NCBI GenBank assembly: GCA_011523515.1
Contig: WTGO01000072.1
Span: 1 to 38,926 of the forward strand
DNA from: Chloroflexota bacterium
GTDB taxonomy: Bacteria > Chloroflexota > Anaerolineae > Aggregatilineales > Phototrophicaceae
Length of the DNA stretch: 38,926 nt
Reading direction: 5' to 3'
Under the pieces are notes generated by a model. The model saw only the letters and a list, made by a program, of their open reading frames with translations. It was not told the DNA's origin and ran no database searches. This document shows positions 1 to 7,873 of the stretch, piece after piece; positions within the stretch are counted from its first letter, which is position 1, and the number at the start of each line of letters is the position of its first letter. The position numbers were made by a program, and so were the translations under genes.

Positions 1-13
1 GTCCGAGGCTTTT

Positions 14-57
14 CTCCCCTTCCCTCCTTGTGGGGGGAAGGGGCTGGGGGATAGGGT
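14..57 (+). repeat. Short GC-rich imperfect hairpin repeat (copy 1)
   Basis: A C-rich left arm (CTCCCCTTCCC) is followed by a G-rich right half (GGGGGGAAGGGGC, then TGGGGGATAGGGT). The element folds on itself and ends directly against the ATG at 58, so its G-run also serves as the ribosome-binding region of that gene. Closely related copies lie at 27205-27243 (inverted), 27319-27384 and 30209-30254. It behaves like a short dispersed intergenic repeat; no protein or transposase is linked to it. Confidence 0.7.
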
Positions 58-945
58 ATGTCCCGCAAATGGCTGATTGACAATCAAGGTCTCTTTTTCA
101 TGGCGCCCGCTGTGATCCTGTTTGTCGTATTCGTCTTGTATCCCATTTTCTACATCTTTAACGCCAGCATGTATGACTGGGATGGCATCAACGAAGCGAT
201 CTATATCGGCCTGCAGAATTACATTGAGATGTTCACCGATGACCGCGCTTTCGCGCTGTCGATACGCAACTCGGTTTACTGGACCTTCTTGACCATCTTC
301 CCGCAGATGATCCTGGGCTTCATCCTGGCATACATCCTGACCTCGAACATACCATTCCAGAATGTCTTTCGTATTATCTTTTTCATGCCGGCGATCGTCT
401 CGCCGGTCGTACTGGGCATAGTATGGCAGCGGATTTACGCGCCCTTCGGCGGCTTGCTGGCTGACTTGGGGCGAGAAATTGGCGCGATGTTTCTGATCCA
501 GCCCTATATCGCCGATCCCAAAATCGCTATTTTTTCCACCATCTTCATCAACGTCTGGCAGTGGACCGGCTTCTCCATGCTGATGTATGTGGCCGGCTTA
601 CAGGGCTTGTCTCAGGAAGTGTTGAGCGCGGCTGAAGTTGATGGCGCCGGCACGCTGCAGCGCATCGGCTACATCGTCCTGCCCCTGCTGCGCCACGTGC
701 ATCTGACACTGATTCTGCTGGGCGTCATCGGCACCTTGCAGACCTTCGCGCTGGTCTTCATGTTGACTAAAGGCGGACCCAACCACGCGACTGAGATGCT
801 GCCAACGTACATATTCCAGAAAGCATTTACGCTGCAGAGCATGGGCTACGCTTCGGCGGTGGCGGTTGTCCTGCTTGTGATCGCGCTGAGCGCCAGCATC
901 TTTCAGGTGCGCGTGCTCGGCTCGCGCTTCACGATTGGAAACTAG
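58..945 (+). CDS. Sugar ABC transporter permease, MalF/UgpA type
   Basis: This is an inner-membrane subunit of a carbohydrate ABC importer (CUT1 type, binding-protein-dependent permease family). The 295-residue protein has about six hydrophobic segments, starting at residues 13-35. Near residues 187-210 it has the EAA-like loop (EVLSAAEVDGAG, then a downstream LP) that contacts the ATPase subunit. The second permease overlaps its 3' end, so the two are co-transcribed. The solute-binding protein gene is probably just outside the left edge (inference). The ATG at 58 is the natural start and sits directly behind a G-rich repeat that supplies the purine-rich stretch. The transported sugar cannot be read from sequence; monosaccharide, oligosaccharide or glycerol-phosphate-like substrates are all possible for this family. 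Confidence 0.93.
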   Translation: MSRKWLIDNQGLFFMAPAVILFVVFVLYPIFYIFNASMYDWDGINEAIYIGLQNYIEMFTDDRAFALSIRNSVYWTFLTIFPQMILGFILAYILTSNIPFQNVFRIIFFMPAIVSPVVLGIVWQRIYAPFGGLLADLGREIGAMFLIQPYIADPKIAIFSTIFINVWQWTGFSMLMYVAGLQGLSQEVLSAAEVDGAGTLQRIGYIVLPLLRHVHLTLILLGVIGTLQTFALVFMLTKGGPNHATEMLPTYIFQKAFTLQSMGYASAVAVVLLVIALSASIFQVRVLGSRFTIGN

Positions 946-1828
946 CGGGAAGCAAACGATTGAGTTCAAGATGACACGTAGCGTATCGGTAGGTGTCAAA
1001 TCGCCGCGCAATATCGGCAAAGCGCTGGCTTTCGTATTCGTCAGTGTGCTGGCGTTGATTTGGCTCGTGCCCATAATCATGATGCTGGTTGTATCTTTCA
1101 TGCCGCCCGACCAACGGGCGCCGCGCTTTGGCGGCATGCTGATCAAAGGCGTCAGCTTGCAGAATTATGTCACCGTCTTCGAAGACGCGGAAATCGTCAT
1201 GCACTTCGTCAACAGCGTCGCTGTGACGATCCCATCGGTGTTTTTGGTGGTGGTCATCAGTTCGCTGGCGGCATTTGCTCTGGCGCGCTTGAAATTCTTA
1301 GCTCGCGATATCTGGTTTTATCTGCTGATTATGACGCTCATGTTGCCGATTCCGACCCTGGTCGTGCCGATATTCCAGATCAACAAAGCCCTGGGTCTGA
1401 ACGATAGTTATATCGGCTTGATCTTGCCCTACACGGCGCTGGGTGTGCCCTTCGCCATCGTCATCCTCCGCAGCTTTTTCGCGGGCTTCCCCATTGAGAT
1501 CGAAGAAGCGGCGCGCCTCGATGGCTGCACGCGTTTCGGCATCTACTGGAGAATCATGATGCCGGTCAGCTGGCCCGCGGTCGCGGTGGTGATCATCTGG
1601 CAGTTCATGACCTCCTGGAACGAATTCATCCTGGCGCTGGTGACGATGAGTTCGGTCGAGGTTAAACCCTTGACGCTGGTGCCGCTAGTTTACAGCGGCC
1701 AATTCATGATGCGCCCGGGTCCGATGTTCGCCATATTGACCTTGATCACGCTGCCGGTCATCGTCGTTTACTACTTGATGCAGCGCTTCATGGTCAGCGG
1801 CTTGACCTCGGGCGCGGTGAGAGGTTAG
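935..1828 (+). CDS. Sugar ABC transporter permease, MalG/UgpE type
   Basis: This is the second membrane subunit of the same importer. About six membrane segments begin near residue 28, and the EAA loop is clear (IEEAARLDGCTRFGIYWRIM, around residues 187-206), as expected for MalG-type CUT1 permeases. The longest frame starts with TTG at 935 and overlaps the first permease by 11 bases. An ATG at 971 would give a 285-residue protein with no overlap and is a credible alternative, since the first 12 residues are polar and not conserved-looking. The stop codon (1826-1828) overlaps the stop of the convergent bS16-HNH gene by four bases. No ATPase or binding protein is visible downstream; CUT1 systems often share an MsmK-type ATPase encoded elsewhere. 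Confidence 0.92.
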   Translation: METSGKQTIEFKMTRSVSVGVKSPRNIGKALAFVFVSVLALIWLVPIIMMLVVSFMPPDQRAPRFGGMLIKGVSLQNYVTVFEDAEIVMHFVNSVAVTIPSVFLVVVISSLAAFALARLKFLARDIWFYLLIMTLMLPIPTLVVPIFQINKALGLNDSYIGLILPYTALGVPFAIVILRSFFAGFPIEIEEAARLDGCTRFGIYWRIMMPVSWPAVAVVIIWQFMTSWNEFILALVTMSSVEVKPLTLVPLVYSGQFMMRPGPMFAILTLITLPVIVVYYLMQRFMVSGLTSGAVRG

Positions 1829-3066
1829 GGGACTGCGTCGCCTGCCGTTTCTTCTACAAGTACCTTCAAGTCAATAATGTGCCGCTCGGAAAAGCGAATT
1901 ACCACTGATTCGCCACAAAGTTTCAAACTAATTTTATGCGTTTCGCCGCCAGCGTATGACAAGACCTGTTGTCGAAAACCGGGATTGAAGACTCGGTGGC
2001 CGTGCAAAAATCTGCGGAGATGATTCGGACAGAGGCACAAAGTATTTTCCGGAATATCTAGCCAACTCGCAGTCTTGTAGGATTCTAGGTAGAGTGCTTC
2101 GAAGTAGGCTTTGCCGTCGCGTTTCGGAAAGACATCCCCGCAAATCTGGCATCTGCCGCCGTAGTGCTGCTCTAGATACTCTCGCGTATCGGGGTCTTTG
2201 CCGTCCCAAACTTTTCTCATTACTTCCCGCGTGCGTTGCTCTGCGACCGGCTTGTTGCTCCGCGCTTCTGCTAGCCTCTTCCGCGCTCGGCTTGCGCGGA
2301 ATGCCGGGTCGGGCACAGGGTCGGTCGGGTAGGAGTCTTCGGGCAATTCGGTCGCGCCCGGCCGATTCAGGTCTCCGTACAACTGGTCCGTGTTCTTGGG
2401 CGCCTCGTCGGACGGAGATGTGATTACGCCGTCATCAGGCTGCGGCGACTCGTCCACGACTAGAACCGGGGCTGGTTCAGGTTCTTGAGGCGGGTCTGGA
2501 AAGGGTTTCGCAATAGGTTCTGGCTGTGGAGCGGGTTCTGGAGTCGGTTCAGCTTCGCGATCAAGAATGGGCTCTGGTTCAGGTTCAGGAATGGGCTCTA
2601 CAAGGTCTGGAATGGCTGGAGACGCGCTGTCATCGAATCGCTGCGATGTCTTCTGGCTCGGCAGTTCCTGCTTGTTGGCATCCGCCTCTCGCAGGAGGTC
2701 CTCATGGGCTTGGCCATTGCGCAGACGCTGGAAGCGCTCCCAAGTGCCCGTACGCTCCAAGATGCGTCGTACTGCGTCACTGGGCTGCGCGCCAACTCTG
2801 AGCCAATACAAGGCACGGTCTTCTTTGACGACTTCGGTGGACGGTTCCGTGCGCGGATTGTAGTAGCCGATATTCTCAATGTACTTCCCGTCGCGTGCCT
2901 TGCGCTGGTCAATGACCACCATTCGATAGCTCGGCTGATTCTTCGCGCCTTGACGTCGTAAACGAATTCGAACCATAGGCTCGTTCTCCCTGCGTAGAAT
3001 CGCACGTGTTCGCGGCAGCCTGCGCAACAGCGATCTGAGAGCGTTGAAGAATTGAGTGAACTTCAT
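1825..3066 (-). CDS. Ribosomal protein bS16 domain fused to a degenerate HNH-like zinc domain
   Basis: A 413-residue protein. Residues 31-115 are a complete, well-conserved bS16 domain (MVRIRLRRQGAKNQPSYR at its start, later ENIGYYNP and GAQPSDAVR). Residues 150-250 form a Pro/Glu/Asp-rich, probably disordered linker with PEPEPEP runs. Residues 300-400 resemble the C-terminal HNH zinc domain found on many helicase- or ATPase-linked proteins: CQICG (306-310), LCLCPNH (343-349), then a strand-rich tail ending SERHIIDL. The expected AHH motif reads ALY (324-326) and the fourth zinc ligand is H349 instead of Cys, so zinc binding may persist while nuclease chemistry is doubtful. The first ATG overlaps the helicase stop as ATGA (coupled translation). 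A second ATG at 2976, with GGGAG upstream, gives a canonical bS16 N terminus and 383 residues. No rimM, trmD or ffh neighbours are present. Function unknown. Confidence 0.85.
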   Translation of the reverse strand: MKFTQFFNALRSLLRRLPRTRAILRRENEPMVRIRLRRQGAKNQPSYRMVVIDQRKARDGKYIENIGYYNPRTEPSTEVVKEDRALYWLRVGAQPSDAVRRILERTGTWERFQRLRNGQAHEDLLREADANKQELPSQKTSQRFDDSASPAIPDLVEPIPEPEPEPILDREAEPTPEPAPQPEPIAKPFPDPPQEPEPAPVLVVDESPQPDDGVITSPSDEAPKNTDQLYGDLNRPGATELPEDSYPTDPVPDPAFRASRARKRLAEARSNKPVAEQRTREVMRKVWDGKDPDTREYLEQHYGGRCQICGDVFPKRDGKAYFEALYLESYKTASWLDIPENTLCLCPNHLRRFLHGHRVFNPGFRQQVLSYAGGETHKISLKLCGESVVIRFSERHIIDLKVLVEETAGDAVP

Positions 3067-6000
3067 TCTTCTGCGACCCGTAGCAGCGCCAATGCTATGC
3101 GTTCGGTTACGATTTCACATTCCCGACGGTTTTCGATTTCCGCCAGTTTATTCTTCTTTTCGATCTCGATACGATTCGCTTCAGCCTTTCTCATTATGCG
3201 AATGCGTGGCTCAGTCGCTTGCCTAAGATCTTGTCTTACGCGAGCCAATCGATTCTCGAAATGCGCTTCCTGGCTGTTGCGCCGGAGGTCTAGCAGTTCG
3301 TCATTAATCCGCTTCAGTTCTAGCAGATTCCTCAATTTCACTTCATACGAATGCTCATCAATTGCGCCGAGAGCCGTGTCCAAGTCTAGATCAGCAAGTA
3401 CAGCGGAATCTCGCAGTTCGCTTGTCTCTGCCAGTCGAGCTGTTACTCCATCTAAGGCGCTGGAAACGCAACTTCGCTCCATGTCCCACGCAAACACCTT
3501 AACCTGGTGCTCTGGGCGAGCCGCAATCGTTTCCCACAATTCCAGCGCGATTAGGTAATAGCCTGGATTAATGTCGTTACTTTGTAGGGCAAGGCGGGCT
3601 ACCAGCGGCTTGACGGCCTGCTGCCAGTGGTCGATAGCGACTTTCGCTAGCGGATGTACTGGCGTGATGAAGGGCAATTCGCGCCTATCCAAGGCGGTTT
3701 TACGACAAAACGTAACCTGAAGCGACGGATTGCTTTGGCGCAGCCAAATCCTAAAGTTTTTGTACGTGCGGCTAACGAGCCGCTTGCTAGACAGACTGCT
3801 GCTGACTTTTTCTCGGGCTTCCAAATTCAACCGAAGACGATGCGTGCTATTTCTTCTTCCGGCAGTGAGCGCGCCACTCAAGTCAGGTATCTCAACGAAT
3901 CTCTGAATCATCTGTGCCAAGTCGGCCGGTGAAACGAACCGCCCGGCTTTTTCCATCGCCTCCACTTCTTCCGTGAACGACTGCTCAAAACCCAATAGCG
4001 CGTCGCTATCTTCCCCTAAAATGCGCTGTTCTTCCGCATACCGAATCTTGTTGTCCGCCTCTTGCAATGCGCGTTCCTGCGCTTGATCGACGCTCAGATT
4101 GGGGTCAAATGCCAGCCGCTGCAACTCGTCCGTCAAATCGCCCAGCACTTCCTCTAGATCGCCTACCGTGTCTCTGAAGATGCCGAGCCGCTCGAAACAG
4201 CGATAGAAGACGCGCTCTTCTACCGTGTCCGGCGTGATGAAATTGTAGATTTGAACCTTGTCGCTTTTCTGACCAAATCGATCAATGCGCCCGATCCGCT
4301 GCTCAATGCGCATCGGATTCCAAGGTATGTCGTAATTCACTAGGCAGTCACAGAATTCGTAGTCTAATCCCTCGCAGCCGACTTCGGAACACAACAGCAC
4401 ATCGACGGCGTCGGGATCGGCATGCGGGAGTCGAAAACAGGCGCGCATTTCCTCGCGGGCTTCATCTCCAGTCTTGCCGGTGATCTTCAGCACACGATAC
4501 CCATCCGCCGTTAGCTTGCTTTCAAGGTAGTCGAGCGTGTGCAGAAAATATGAGAAGACCAGCACCTTCCTTGTGGCGCTCTTGAGGATTGTTTTGTCTA
4601 GGATTTGCTTGAAGCGGGTGAATTTAGGGTCTTCGTTGGGCAGTTGCGACGCCATATGGCGCAATTTCCCTGCTTGTTCGACAATCTCTTCCGGTAGCTG
4701 ATCGTCCTCTTCTTGATCCAAGTCGTCAGTATAGTCAATCGTCGAGAACCGCCCCGTATGCAGGAATCCGTCTATCAATGGCAACATTGCTGGAAGGCAG
4801 CTCGTCGCTTGCCTTTCCAAAGTATGCGAAACTAGGCGGACCACCGCCGGGGAATGTTCCCTAAGCAGGAGCCCTTGTCGGAAAGCGATCAGCGCTTGAT
4901 AGAAATCTTTCTGTGCAGGTGTGAAATGCGTCTCAATGGCGACTGGTTCACGCGTGGTGAACCGTCCGATGTCGCGTCGCCTAGTCCTGTTCATCACATG
5001 TGCCAGCGTGTGCAATTCCTCCAACTCGCGAAGAAGCCGAATCCGCTCAGGTTCGTCTAATTCCTTGGTGCTGCTCAGTCTGTCCATCCATGGCTTTAGC
5101 CGTGGATCTCTTCGCAAGGTGGCGCGCCCCCATGTTGTATATGTGGCATTCTGTATTTCGCCCAAGCTGTTCCACTGCCACTTGCCTGAAGGTTGGCGCT
5201 GTCGAATATGCCGCATGGCACGTAGCAGATGCGCATTTGGTTCCATCATTTGCTGATATATGGACTCCTCCGGGAATAGCTCAGGGCGCAACAGGTTGAG
5301 CAGATTGTACAAGTTGCGTGAATGCAAATGTACGGGCGTCGCCGACAAGAAGACAACTGCTTCACTGTTGTCGTAGTGGCAAAGATAGCGGGCAATCTTC
5401 CACGAACTGGTTGAGCGCGTTCGCAGATGGTGCGCTTCATCAAAGATCACCAGACTGAATCGCGGCCCAGGATCCAGGGTCAGAAAACTGTCTCTATTGC
5501 GTTTCGGCTTGTCAAGGAATTCCTCGCGGCGCAGCAGCTCCAGGGGTACGATTGCCTTGGAGTAGTTCAAAGGCCAGTCTCCATCCAAGGCTGTTTCGCG
5601 AATGCAGTATCGCAGTGCATTTCCGTCCACGGGCCGGAATTCTTCGTCAAAGCGCAGCATCTCATTGCGCCATTTCGTTATCAGTGCCTTTGGGCAAACG
5701 ATTAGGACATTTCCCACATCTTGTCTCGACTGCAGTTCACGCAAGATAAGTCCCGCTTCGATTGTCTTGCCGACGCCAACTTCGTCCGCTATTAGCAGTC
5801 TTGGAGTCTCCGCCCGTAGAAACCGTAGCAACGGTTTGAACTGAAAAGGAATGTACTGTATTCGCGCGGCGTGCAAGGAGTACAGACTATCCGTCAGAGG
5901 TGTGAATAGTCTCACTGCGGTTAGCCGTGCGCGAAAGTCCGCCGGTGCAATGAAATCTCCGCTTCGTAGCGCGTCTTCCAAAGCTGCGCTTGTATTATGG

Positions 6001-6167
6001 GACTCAGCAAGAACGAGCTGCTCTTCGGTGTAAGTTGGCGAATTGCCGGCAGCATGGAAGACCACGTAACGATTGTTTCCACCGATGGGGGGCAAGATCT
6101 GTGTGACTGATCCCTGCCGGCTCGGATCAGCTCTTAGCTTAACAATCTGGCCCAATTGAAATGTCAC
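3063..6167 (-). CDS. SNF2/RapA-like superfamily 2 helicase
   Basis: A DNA-dependent ATPase/translocase of the Swi2/Snf2 family, 1034 residues. The N terminus (residues 5-55, GQIVKLRADPSRQGSV) resembles the small KOW/Tudor-like barrel seen in RapA and in DISARM DrmD-type helicases. Motif I is DEVGVGKT (128-135), motif II DEAH (243-246), motif III SAT (275-277). The C-terminal lobe holds EVGCEGLDYEFCD and the arginine-finger motif QRIGRIDRFGQ. The last 250 residues are charged and probably coiled (residues 940-1030), suited to partner binding. Translation starts at a GTG. The stop overlaps the next start by four bases, so the bS16-HNH protein is its obvious partner. A good promoter lies at 6222-6250. 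RapA-like recycling of RNA polymerase or a phage-defence role are both possible; no methyltransferase or DrmA/DrmB gene is next to it. Confidence 0.92.
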   Translation of the reverse strand: MTFQLGQIVKLRADPSRQGSVTQILPPIGGNNRYVVFHAAGNSPTYTEEQLVLAESHNTSAALEDALRSGDFIAPADFRARLTAVRLFTPLTDSLYSLHAARIQYIPFQFKPLLRFLRAETPRLLIADEVGVGKTIEAGLILRELQSRQDVGNVLIVCPKALITKWRNEMLRFDEEFRPVDGNALRYCIRETALDGDWPLNYSKAIVPLELLRREEFLDKPKRNRDSFLTLDPGPRFSLVIFDEAHHLRTRSTSSWKIARYLCHYDNSEAVVFLSATPVHLHSRNLYNLLNLLRPELFPEESIYQQMMEPNAHLLRAMRHIRQRQPSGKWQWNSLGEIQNATYTTWGRATLRRDPRLKPWMDRLSSTKELDEPERIRLLRELEELHTLAHVMNRTRRRDIGRFTTREPVAIETHFTPAQKDFYQALIAFRQGLLLREHSPAVVRLVSHTLERQATSCLPAMLPLIDGFLHTGRFSTIDYTDDLDQEEDDQLPEEIVEQAGKLRHMASQLPNEDPKFTRFKQILDKTILKSATRKVLVFSYFLHTLDYLESKLTADGYRVLKITGKTGDEAREEMRACFRLPHADPDAVDVLLCSEVGCEGLDYEFCDCLVNYDIPWNPMRIEQRIGRIDRFGQKSDKVQIYNFITPDTVEERVFYRCFERLGIFRDTVGDLEEVLGDLTDELQRLAFDPNLSVDQAQERALQEADNKIRYAEEQRILGEDSDALLGFEQSFTEEVEAMEKAGRFVSPADLAQMIQRFVEIPDLSGALTAGRRNSTHRLRLNLEAREKVSSSLSSKRLVSRTYKNFRIWLRQSNPSLQVTFCRKTALDRRELPFITPVHPLAKVAIDHWQQAVKPLVARLALQSNDINPGYYLIALELWETIAARPEHQVKVFAWDMERSCVSSALDGVTARLAETSELRDSAVLADLDLDTALGAIDEHSYEVKLRNLLELKRINDELLDLRRNSQEAHFENRLARVRQDLRQATEPRIRIMRKAEANRIEIEKKNKLAEIENRRECEIVTERIALALLRVAEE

Positions 6168-6209
6168 CGTTTACTAGTCCGTGTAGGGTGCTGTCAGGGT
6201 GAGTTACCG

Positions 6210-6223
6210 ATTCCACACGGAAT
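6210..6223. promoter_or_regulatory. Operator-like inverted repeat at the helicase promoter
   Basis: ATTCC-ACAC-GGAAT is a perfect 5-base inverted repeat that touches the -10 box and covers the predicted transcription start of the minus-strand helicase unit. Its position suits a repressor site or a hairpin at the 5' end of the mRNA. No regulator gene is adjacent. Confidence 0.35.
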
Positions 6224-6250
6224 GATAGCCCCCGCCGCGAATTTCGTCAA
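6222..6250 (-). promoter_or_regulatory. Sigma70-type promoter of the helicase/bS16-HNH unit
   Basis: On the minus strand TTGACG (6250-6245) and TATCAT (6227-6222) are separated by 17 bases. Each matches its consensus in five of six positions. Transcription would begin near 6215, leaving a leader of about 48 bases before the GTG start at 6167. Confidence 0.65.
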
Positions 6251-6273
6251 GCGAGCCAAAACGCGCCCACGCT

Positions 6274-6302
6274 TTGACCAAGGGCTCTATCGCTGATACG
6301 CT
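6274..6302 (+). promoter_or_regulatory. Candidate promoter of the FGGY kinase
   Basis: TTGACC (6274-6279) is a good -35 box. Seventeen bases later TACGCT (6297-6302) is a weak -10 box matching only three positions. It lies between the divergent helicase unit and the kinase start at 6338. Confidence 0.35.
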
Positions 6303-6337
6303 TGTGTCAGCGAATGGGGGGTAGGAAGCTAGAACCT

Positions 6338-7849
6338 ATGAGCTTGATGGGCATTGATGTCGGGACGACCGGCTGCAAAGTCGTGGCCTTCAACGAAGCC
6401 GGCGCGGTGCTGGCGCAGGCTGGGCGCGAATATCCCCTGATCAGCCCGCAGCCCGGCTGGTACGAGCTGGATCCCGATCAAGTGTGGGACTTCGTCTGTG
6501 ACTGCTTGCGCGAGGTGAACGGACAGCTGGCCAGCGATCCCGTGAGCGCCCTGTCGTTGTCGTCGCAGGGCGAGGCGATGACGCCCATAAGCCGCGAGGG
6601 CGTGGTGCTGGCGAACAGCCCCATCAGTTCGGACAGCCGCAACAGAAAGCAGACCGCCGAGATGGAAGCGGCGCTGGGCGCGGAGCGGATCTATCAGATT
6701 ACGGGCCAGCCCATGGGCACGATCTACACCCTGCCCAAGATACTCTGGTGGCGTGACAACGCGCCGCAAATCCTCGAGCGCGCCTGGAAATTCCTCTGCT
6801 ACGTCGATTTTGTGGCCTATCGCCTGGGGGTGGAGCCGGTCATTGACCACAGCATGGCGGCGCGGACACTGGCTTTTGATGTCCGCGAGCTCGACTGGTC
6901 GGATGAGCTGCTGGAAGCCGGCGGCCTGCGGCGCGATCAACTGGCGCGGTCGGCGCCCAGCGGCACGTTAGTCGGTGAGATTCCGCGCGCACTGGCCGAC
7001 AGCTTGGGTTTCAAAGGGCGTGTAAAGGTCGTCACCGGTGGGCACGATCAGCCGGCGGGCGCGTTGGGGGCCGGCGTGCTGCAACCGGGGCGGGCCATGC
7101 TGGCCATTGGCACGACCGAGGCGCTGGTGACGGTGACATCGCGGCCACGCATGGAAATGCTGGATTACCACCTTTCCTGCTATCCGCACGCTGCTCCCGG
7201 GCTATTCATCACGCTCGGCGGCAATCAGACCGGCGGGCGGCTGCTGCGCTGGTATCGCGATGAGCTGGCGGCGGCCGAGCGCGGCATCGCTGTTTCGAGC
7301 GGGCGCGATGTCTACGATGTCATCGTCGAGCAAACGGACGATGCGCCGGGGCGGCTGCTACTGCTGCCTTATTTCGTCGGCAGCGGAACGCTCTATGATG
7401 ATGCGAGCGCGACCGGCGCTTTGATAGGCATGACCTTTGATACCAAGCGGGCCGATATCGTGCGCGCCATCCTCGAGGGGCTGACCTATGAGCAGGCGCT
7501 GGTCATTCGCCGGCTGAACGAGATTGGCGTGGAAATCAGCCATTTGACCGCCATCGGCGGCGGCTCGCGCTCGGAGCGCTGGATGCAGATAAAATCCGAC
7601 ATTAGCGGCTTGCCCGTGTCAGTCATCCATACTTCCGAGGCGGCCAGCCTGGGCGTGGCCATGCTGGCGGGTTGGGCGACCGGCGTATACGCCAGTTTGG
7701 CCGAGGCGGCGGAGCAGCTGATTAGAGTGCGAAAGACCTTCACACCCCGCGCGGATCGCAGCGCGCATTATCAGCGGCAGCTGACAATCTACGGCGATCT
7801 CTACCAGGCCTTGCGGCCGGTGTACCGCGCCATGGCGTCCGATGACTAA
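6338..7849 (+). CDS. FGGY-family carbohydrate kinase
   Basis: A cytoplasmic ATP-dependent sugar kinase of the xylulokinase/gluconokinase type, 503 residues from this start. The N-terminal phosphate loop reads MGIDVGTTGCKVVAF. The middle has GGHDQPAGALGAG and AIGTTEA, and the C-terminal nucleotide-binding lobe has the AIGGGSRSERWMQI and SEAASLGVAMLAG motifs, all standard for FGGY kinases. I chose the ATG at 6338 because AGGAAG lies about nine bases upstream; a TTG at 6302 and an ATG at 6314 are in frame but would put odd residues ahead of the ATP loop. The length equals the family norm. Exact substrate (xylulose, fuculose, gluconate or another) is not decidable here. It is transcribed divergently from the helicase unit and fits the carbohydrate theme of the window. 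Confidence 0.9.
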   Translation: MSLMGIDVGTTGCKVVAFNEAGAVLAQAGREYPLISPQPGWYELDPDQVWDFVCDCLREVNGQLASDPVSALSLSSQGEAMTPISREGVVLANSPISSDSRNRKQTAEMEAALGAERIYQITGQPMGTIYTLPKILWWRDNAPQILERAWKFLCYVDFVAYRLGVEPVIDHSMAARTLAFDVRELDWSDELLEAGGLRRDQLARSAPSGTLVGEIPRALADSLGFKGRVKVVTGGHDQPAGALGAGVLQPGRAMLAIGTTEALVTVTSRPRMEMLDYHLSCYPHAAPGLFITLGGNQTGGRLLRWYRDELAAAERGIAVSSGRDVYDVIVEQTDDAPGRLLLLPYFVGSGTLYDDASATGALIGMTFDTKRADIVRAILEGLTYEQALVIRRLNEIGVEISHLTAIGGGSRSERWMQIKSDISGLPVSVIHTSEAASLGVAMLAGWATGVYASLAEAAEQLIRVRKTFTPRADRSAHYQRQLTIYGDLYQALRPVYRAMASDD

Positions 7850-7873
7850 GGGAAAGTCGCCGGGCAGCTAGGT

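Noticed and set aside
1825..3066. Annotating the gene simply as housekeeping rpsP
   Set aside because: The extra 300 residues, zinc domain, helicase operon and absent ribosome-operon neighbours make that label misleading, although the bS16 match itself is secure.
1825..6167. Calling the unit a DISARM or BREX system
   Set aside because: The helicase resembles DrmD, but no methyltransferase, DrmA, DrmB, DrmC, PglZ or BrxC is adjacent.
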